NCBI RefSeq assembly: GCF_008087085.1
Contig: NZ_VIYJ01000009.1
Coordinates: 1-64,000 of the forward strand
Length of the DNA stretch: 64,000 bases
Origin: Nocardioides rubriscoriae
Lineage (GTDB): Bacteria; Actinomycetota; Actinomycetes; Propionibacteriales; Nocardioidaceae
Direction of reading: 5' to 3'
The notes below the pieces were generated by a model. The model had not been told where the DNA came from, did not search any database, and saw only the letters and a program-made list of their open reading frames with translations. The position numbers were made by a program, and so were the translations under genes. Positions 59,867-64,000 of the stretch are shown here, piece after piece; the stretch's first letter is position 1; each line of letters begins with the position of its first letter.

Positions 59867-61453
59867 TCACGGCCGGAACACCCCGAACCGGTCGGTGCCG
59901 GTGAAGGCCGAGTTGTCGATCACCGAGAGGCAGATGCCGAGCACGGTGCGGGTGTCGCGGGGGTCGATGACGCCGTCGTCGTAGAGCATCCCGGACAGGA
60001 AGTAGGGCAGCGACTGCTCCTCGACCTGGGCCTCGACGACCTGCTTGATGCCGGCGAACCCCTCGCGGTCGAAGGGCTCGCCCTTGGAGGCCGCCGACTG
60101 CTCAGCGACGATCTCGAGGACGCCGGCCAGCTGGGCCGGGCCCATGACCGCCGACTTGGCGCTGGGCCAGGTGAAGAGGAAGCGCGGGTCGTAGGCGCGG
60201 CCGTTCATGCCGTAGTTGCCGGCGCCGTACGACGCACCCAGGATCACCGTCAGGTGCGGCACGGTGGAGTTGGAGATCGCGTTGATCATCATCGCGCCGT
60301 GCTTGATGATGCCGCCCTGCTCGTAGTCCTTGCCGACCATGTAGCCGGTGGTGTTGTGCAGGAACAGCAGGGGCGTGTCGGTCTGGTTGGCCAGCTGCAC
60401 GAACTGCGTGGCCTTCTGGGCGTCCTCGCTGAACAGCACGCCCTGGGCGTTGGCGAGGATGCCGACCGGGCGGCCGTGGATCTTGGCCCAGCCGGTGACC
60501 AGCGAGGTGCCGTAGAGCGGCTTGAACTCGTCGAGCACCGCCCCGTTGGTCTTCGACACCCCATCGACGAGGTGGGCGATCACGTCGCGCGGGTCGAAGG
60601 GGACCTTGAGGTCGGTCGGGATCAGGTCGAGCAGGTCCTCGGGGTCGACGGCGGGCTCGGCGTACGACGCCACGTCGGGCTCGGGGACGGCCTTGCGCCA
60701 GTTGAGGCGGGCCACGATGCGGCGTCCGATGCGGATCGCGTCGCGCTCGTCCTCGGCGAGGTAGTCGGCCAGGCCGGAGGTGCGGGCGTGCATCTCGGCG
60801 CCGCCCAGCGACTCGTCGTCGGACTCCTCACCGGTCGCCATCTTGACCAGCGGCGGGCCGCCGAGGAACACCTTGGCCTGCTCGCGCACCATCACGGTGT
60901 AGTCGCTCATGCCGGGCACGTAGGCGCCGCCGGCGGTCGAGTTGCCGAAGACCAGCGCGATGGTGGGCGTCTTGGCGGCCGAGGCGCGTGTGATGTCGCG
61001 GAAGAGCTTGCCGCCGGGGATGAAGATCTCCTTCTGCGTCGGCAGGTCGGCGCCGCCGGACTCGACGAGCGAGATCGTCGGCAGGCCGTTCTCGGCGGCG
61101 ATCTGGCTGGCACGGAAGATCTTCTTGACCGTCCAGGGGTTGCTCGCCCCGCCCTTGACCGACGGGTCGTTGGCGGTGATGAGGCACTCGACGCCCTCGA
61201 CCACGCCGATGCCGGTGACCACCGACGCCCCGACCTTGAAGTCCGACCCCCACCCGGCGAGCGGCGAGAGCTCGAGGAAGGCCGAGCCCTCGTCGACGAG
61301 CAGCTCGATGCGCTCGCGCGGCATCAGCTTGCCGCGCGCGTGGTGACGCGCGACGCTGCGCTCGCCGCCACCGGCGACCGCCTTCGCGTGCTCGGCGTCG
61401 AGAGCGGTGATCTTGTCAAGCATCGCTGCTCTGTTGGTCGTCGTCCCGTTCAT
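59867..61453 (-). CDS. Acyl-CoA carboxylase beta subunit (carboxyltransferase)
   Basis: A 528-aa carboxyltransferase. Blocks are VARHHARGKLMPRERIELLVDEGSAF, ITANDPSVKGGASNPWTVKKI, SLVESGGADLPTQKEIF, FGNSTAGGAYVPGMSDYTVMV and ILGASYGAGNYGMNGRAYDPRFLFTWP. The two oxyanion-hole regions (STAGGAY, SYGAGNYGM) are intact. Close in style to methylcrotonyl/geranyl-CoA carboxylase beta subunits. ATG 61453 overlaps the SRPBCC stop (ATGA). Confidence 0.9.
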   Translation of the reverse strand: MNGTTTNRAAMLDKITALDAEHAKAVAGGGERSVARHHARGKLMPRERIELLVDEGSAFLELSPLAGWGSDFKVGASVVTGIGVVEGVECLITANDPSVKGGASNPWTVKKIFRASQIAAENGLPTISLVESGGADLPTQKEIFIPGGKLFRDITRASAAKTPTIALVFGNSTAGGAYVPGMSDYTVMVREQAKVFLGGPPLVKMATGEESDDESLGGAEMHARTSGLADYLAEDERDAIRIGRRIVARLNWRKAVPEPDVASYAEPAVDPEDLLDLIPTDLKVPFDPRDVIAHLVDGVSKTNGAVLDEFKPLYGTSLVTGWAKIHGRPVGILANAQGVLFSEDAQKATQFVQLANQTDTPLLFLHNTTGYMVGKDYEQGGIIKHGAMMINAISNSTVPHLTVILGASYGAGNYGMNGRAYDPRFLFTWPSAKSAVMGPAQLAGVLEIVAEQSAASKGEPFDREGFAGIKQVVEAQVEEQSLPYFLSGMLYDDGVIDPRDTRTVLGICLSVIDNSAFTGTDRFGVFRP

Positions 61454-61920
61454 GCCTCGAGCACCGCCTTCATCCGCTCCAGCGTCGTGCGCATGCCGTT
61501 CTCGTTGGTGCGCCCGCGCAACCGGCCGAGCAGCAGCCAGTAGAGGCGCATCGGCAGGGCGGGCTCGAGCCGGAAGTACTCGGTGACGTCGGTGCCGCCG
61601 CCCGAGGGCGAGAGCCGGTAGCCCCAGTTGTTGACCGCGACCTTGTCGGTGCCGACGGAGAACTCGAAGACCTCGCCCTCCACGCACCGGGTGACCTTGC
61701 ACGGCGACCAGTACGTCGGCCCGACCCCGTTGCGCTTGACGTGGCCGGCGAACGTCGCCCCCACCTCCGGCCCGGTCGAGCCGCGGGTCCACCTGGCCTC
61801 GAACGTCTCGGGCGAGAACTCCCCGATGCGCGTGACGTCGCTGACCAGCGCCCAGACCCCGGCGACCGGGGCCTCGACGTGCACGGTGACCTCGCCGCCG
61901 AGCGGCGTCAGGAGCCTCAT
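61450..61920 (-). CDS. SRPBCC (polyketide cyclase/START-like) protein
   Basis: A 156-aa helix-grip-fold protein: GEVTVHVEAPVAGVWALVSDVTRIGEFSPE, then CKVTRCVEGEVFEFSV and the long C-terminal helix LRGRTNENGMRTTLERMKAVL. Such proteins bind hydrophobic ligands; within an acyl-CoA cluster it may carry or shield an intermediate, which is inference. ATG 61920, coupled to the carboxylase beta gene. Confidence 0.82.
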   Translation of the reverse strand: MRLLTPLGGEVTVHVEAPVAGVWALVSDVTRIGEFSPETFEARWTRGSTGPEVGATFAGHVKRNGVGPTYWSPCKVTRCVEGEVFEFSVGTDKVAVNNWGYRLSPSGGGTDVTEYFRLEPALPMRLYWLLLGRLRGRTNENGMRTTLERMKAVLEA

Positions 61921-61936
61921 CGGACGACCCCACGTC

Positions 61937-62115
61937 GGTCGAGGTGCGAGGCCGCCCGCGGCCGAGCCTCGAGACCAGCAGAACCGTGGCTCGCGACCTC
62001 ACCCCGACCGTGGTTGCGTGGCCGTTGACCCTGCGAGGTCTCGAGGTGGTTCCTGAGGTGCGAGCCTGCGAGCCTCGAAGGGCTCGTCGCTAGCGCTCCT
62101 CGCACCTCGACCACC
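61937..62115. repeat. Palindromic GAGG-type repeats between SRPBCC and acyl-CoA dehydrogenase genes
   Basis: 61937-61976 (GGTCGAGGTGCGAG...CGAGCCTCGAGACC) and 62055-62115 (containing the inverse of the 59688 copy: GCTCGTCGCTAGCGCTCC then TCGCACCTCGACCACC). Five copies of this family occur within 2.5 kb. No gene is supported in this 202-bp gap. Confidence 0.72.
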
Positions 62116-62122
62116 GGGGCCG

Positions 62123-63334
62123 TCACGACGCGTAGCCCATCAGCTTGGCCGCGAGGTCGGTGAGCACCTCGGTGGCGCCACCGCCGATCGGCAGGATGCG
62201 GGCGTCGCGGTAGTGGCGCTCGACCTCGGTGCCGTGCATGTAGCCGGCGCCGCCGTGCAGCTGGACGGCCTGGTCGACGACGTAGGTGGCGGCGTCGCAG
62301 GCGGTCTGCTTGGCCAGGCAGGCCTCGGCGATGACGCTCTCGCCGGCCACGTGGCGGCGGGCGACCTCGCGGGCGTAGACGCGGGCCACCTCGACCTGGC
62401 GGCGCATCTCGACGAGCTTGTGGCGCACGACCTGGTTGGCGACCAGCGGCTTGCCGAAGGTCTCGCGGTCGCGGCAGTACTGCGCGGTGAGATCGAGGGC
62501 GCGGCCGGCGACACCGTAGGCGTGGGTCGCGAGGCCGAGGCGCTCGACGACGAACTGCTCGGCGATCTGGTAGAAGCCGGCGTTCTCCTCGCCGACGAGG
62601 TTGGCGGCCGGGACGCGCACGTCGACGTAGGACAGCTCGGCGGTGTCGGAGCAGTGCCAGCCCATCTTGCGCAGGCTGCGGTCGACGGTGAAGCCCGGCG
62701 TGCCCTTCTCGACCACCAGCAGGCTGATGCCCGCGTGGCCCGGGCCACCGGTGCGCACGGCGGTGGTCACGTAGTCGGCACGCACCCCGGAGGTGATGTA
62801 GGTCTTGGCGCCGTTGACGATGTAGTGGTCGCCCTCGCGCACCGCGGTGGTGCGGATGCCGGCGACGTCGGAGCCGCCGCCGGGCTCGGTGACCGCGAGC
62901 GACCCGATCAGCTCGCCGGCCAGGGTCGGGCGCACGAACCGGTCGACCAGGTCGTGGTCGCCGGAGCGCACCGCCGCCGAGACGATGTGGGGCAAGGCGA
63001 TGCCGTGGGTGAAGAGGCCGGCCATCAGCCCGGACGAGGCGCCCGTGGCGAACATCCCCTCCTGCAGGTCGGTGGTGTCGAGCACGTCGCCGCCCCCACC
63101 GCCGACCTCCTCGGGGAAGCCGACGCCGAGCAGGCCCTGCTTGGCCGCGGCGGCGTGCAGCTCGCGCGGCATCGTGCCGTCGTCCTCCCACTGGTCGAGG
63201 TGGGGCATGATCTCGCGGCGCGTGAACTCGGCGCCGAGGTCGAACAGGTCGTTGCCCGTCGATCCGGGGTCCCCGCGGCGTTGTCCGGCGGAGGAGCGAA
63301 GCGGGGGAGACGGAGAACGTCGTGGGGTGGTCAT
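62123..63334 (-). CDS. Acyl-CoA dehydrogenase
   Basis: A 403-aa FAD enzyme: VTEPGGGSDVAGIRTTAVREGDHYIVNGAKTYITSG, then GHAGISLLVVEKGTPGF, CRDRETFGKPLVANQVVRHKL and QLHGGAGYMHGTEVERHYRD. Different subgroup from the dehydrogenase at 56552. Residues 1-about 28 (RRSPSPPLRSSAGQRRGD) are low-complexity before the family start at about DLFDLGAEF, so the annotated start may be too early or the N-terminus extended. ATG 63334 overlaps the stop of the AtuA-like gene (TGATG). Confidence 0.85.
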   Translation of the reverse strand: MTTPRRSPSPPLRSSAGQRRGDPGSTGNDLFDLGAEFTRREIMPHLDQWEDDGTMPRELHAAAAKQGLLGVGFPEEVGGGGGDVLDTTDLQEGMFATGASSGLMAGLFTHGIALPHIVSAAVRSGDHDLVDRFVRPTLAGELIGSLAVTEPGGGSDVAGIRTTAVREGDHYIVNGAKTYITSGVRADYVTTAVRTGGPGHAGISLLVVEKGTPGFTVDRSLRKMGWHCSDTAELSYVDVRVPAANLVGEENAGFYQIAEQFVVERLGLATHAYGVAGRALDLTAQYCRDRETFGKPLVANQVVRHKLVEMRRQVEVARVYAREVARRHVAGESVIAEACLAKQTACDAATYVVDQAVQLHGGAGYMHGTEVERHYRDARILPIGGGATEVLTDLAAKLMGYAS

Positions 63335-64000
63335 CAGAGGAGGCCTTCCTGGATGTGGACGGAGCGCGAGCGGACCCACTCGCCCAGGCCCTTGGCCTGG
63401 GGGTCGAAGCGGGTGGAGGCGGCCACGCCCTCGCCGAGCAGGCCGCGGATCAGCACGTTGACCGCGCCGAGGTTGGGCAGCACGTAGACCTCGATGTCGA
63501 GGTCCTTGGCCTCGGGGACCAGCTCGCGCACCTTGCGGGCGGTGACGAACGTGGCCAGCCAGGTGACGCGCGCGGCGTACTTGTCGGAGCCGTCGTTGAC
63601 GACCCACAGGCCGAGGTTGGCGTCGCCGCCCTTGTCGCCGGAGCGGGCGTGGACGAACGTGCCGAGGGCGACGCGACGGGTGATCGAGTCGGCCGGGGCC
63701 GGGCACGGCGAGGGGCGGCGTCCCTCGTCGTCGTCGACGACCGAGAACTCGGTCGGGTCGGGCACGACCTCGCGGCGTCCGTCGGCGTGGACGACGGTGT
63801 GGGTGACGGCCGCGCGGTCGACGTACGCCGGCCGGTAGACGCCGTAGGGCGTGGGCGGGCCGGGCGGCGACGTCATCGTGAAGCCGGGGTAGGAGCCCAG
63901 GGCGAGCTCGACCAGCGGGCCGGTGAACGCCTTGCCGACCGGGCCGGACTCGGGGTCCATCACGGTGACCCGCAGCAGGCAGGACGCGCCCTCCTCGGTG
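63334..64000 (-). CDS. AtuA-family (DUF1446) protein, 5' end beyond window
   Basis: The C-terminal 222 residues of a protein whose open frame continues past 64000 with no start codon required (upstream codons read EEGASCLLRVTVMDPESGP). The portion has VALGTFVHARSGDKGGDANLGLWV, LVPEAKDLDIEVYVLPNLGAVNVLI and FDPQAKGLGEWVRSR, typical of the C-terminal region of AtuA proteins of acyclic terpene utilisation. AtuA is essential for growth on citronellol/geraniol in Pseudomonas but has no known reaction. Its presence beside a carboxylase and two dehydrogenases suggests branched or terpenoid acyl-CoA breakdown. Confidence 0.8.
   Translation of the reverse strand, partial: TEEGASCLLRVTVMDPESGPVGKAFTGPLVELALGSYPGFTMTSPPGPPTPYGVYRPAYVDRAAVTHTVVHADGRREVVPDPTEFSVVDDDEGRRPSPCPAPADSITRRVALGTFVHARSGDKGGDANLGLWVVNDGSDKYAARVTWLATFVTARKVRELVPEAKDLDIEVYVLPNLGAVNVLIRGLLGEGVAASTRFDPQAKGLGEWVRSRSVHIQEGLL

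Noticed and set aside
1..64000. tRNA, rRNA or tmRNA genes
   Set aside because: No segment showed the T-arm/anticodon pattern or rRNA-like conserved blocks when reading both strands by eye; a covariance search would be decisive.

Overview
The window is a dense, very GC-rich chromosomal segment of an actinobacterium. GC-biased third codon positions, many GTG/TTG starts, ATGA-type stop/start overlaps, DUF2510 proteins, an MprAB-like two-component pair and a SigK/RskA locus all fit this. The dispersed palindromes and the gene content look most like Nocardioides or a relative, but that is an impression from style, not a search result. I see no tRNA, rRNA, CRISPR array, transposase or prophage block. 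No gene-free gap exceeds 300 bases.

Layout. 1-8.0 kb: a frameshifted membrane-protein gene, a CDF metal exporter, an FdhF/YdeP-type molybdoenzyme, a glutathionyl-hydroquinone-reductase-like enzyme, two DUF2510 membrane proteins (one with a 12-fold Thr-Asp-Leu/Phe-Pro repeat) and a zinc metallopeptidase-like protein. 8.0-15.9 kb: a leftward operon joining a DUF2126/transglutaminase protein, a circularly permuted ATP-grasp/alpha-E fusion and a second transglutaminase to a lipoprotein and a membrane-anchored protein. It lies head to head with an ArsR-type regulator/MFS exporter pair across a 19-bp twin inverted repeat. 17.9-28.2 kb: HisC-like aminotransferase, VanZ-like protein, a TetR/carotenoid-oxygenase pair and a GntR/dimethylargininase-like pair (each pair with visible operators), a small YvlD-type membrane protein, a low-MW phosphatase, a fructosamine-kinase-like protein, and an MprAB-like system with a lipoprotein. 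28.2-32.6 kb: pabB/pabA-like genes and a PhzE-type fused synthase coupled to a small membrane protein.

32.6-38.2 kb: a CHAT-domain (caspase-fold) TPR protein divergent from an intracellular subtilisin, followed by an ECF sigma factor and two small proteins. This is the best candidate for an uncharacterised protease system. 38.2-42.1 kb: a HelD-like helicase, a lipoprotein, a triple hairpin repeat and an enoyl-CoA hydratase. 42.2-53.4 kb: a SigK-type locus (molybdopterin oxidoreductase, fasciclin lipoprotein, sigK, rskA, FAD oxidoreductase/DUF1365 fusion, two cyclopropane-fatty-acid-synthase-like methyltransferases, DUF1295 protein) with SigK-like promoters, interrupted by an ECF42-type sigma/DGPF pair. 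53.4-64 kb: a candidate structured RNA, a PtpB-like phosphatase, a YihY protein, a CMD-like protein and an acyl-CoA carboxylase/acyl-CoA dehydrogenase/AtuA-like catabolic cluster full of palindromic repeats, running off the right edge.

Two further themes run across the window. Many genes have a -10-like hexamer only 6-7 nt before the start codon, as expected for leaderless transcripts. Several families of short palindromic repeats occupy intergenic space, and one 46-bp copy lies in frame inside the biotin carboxylase gene.
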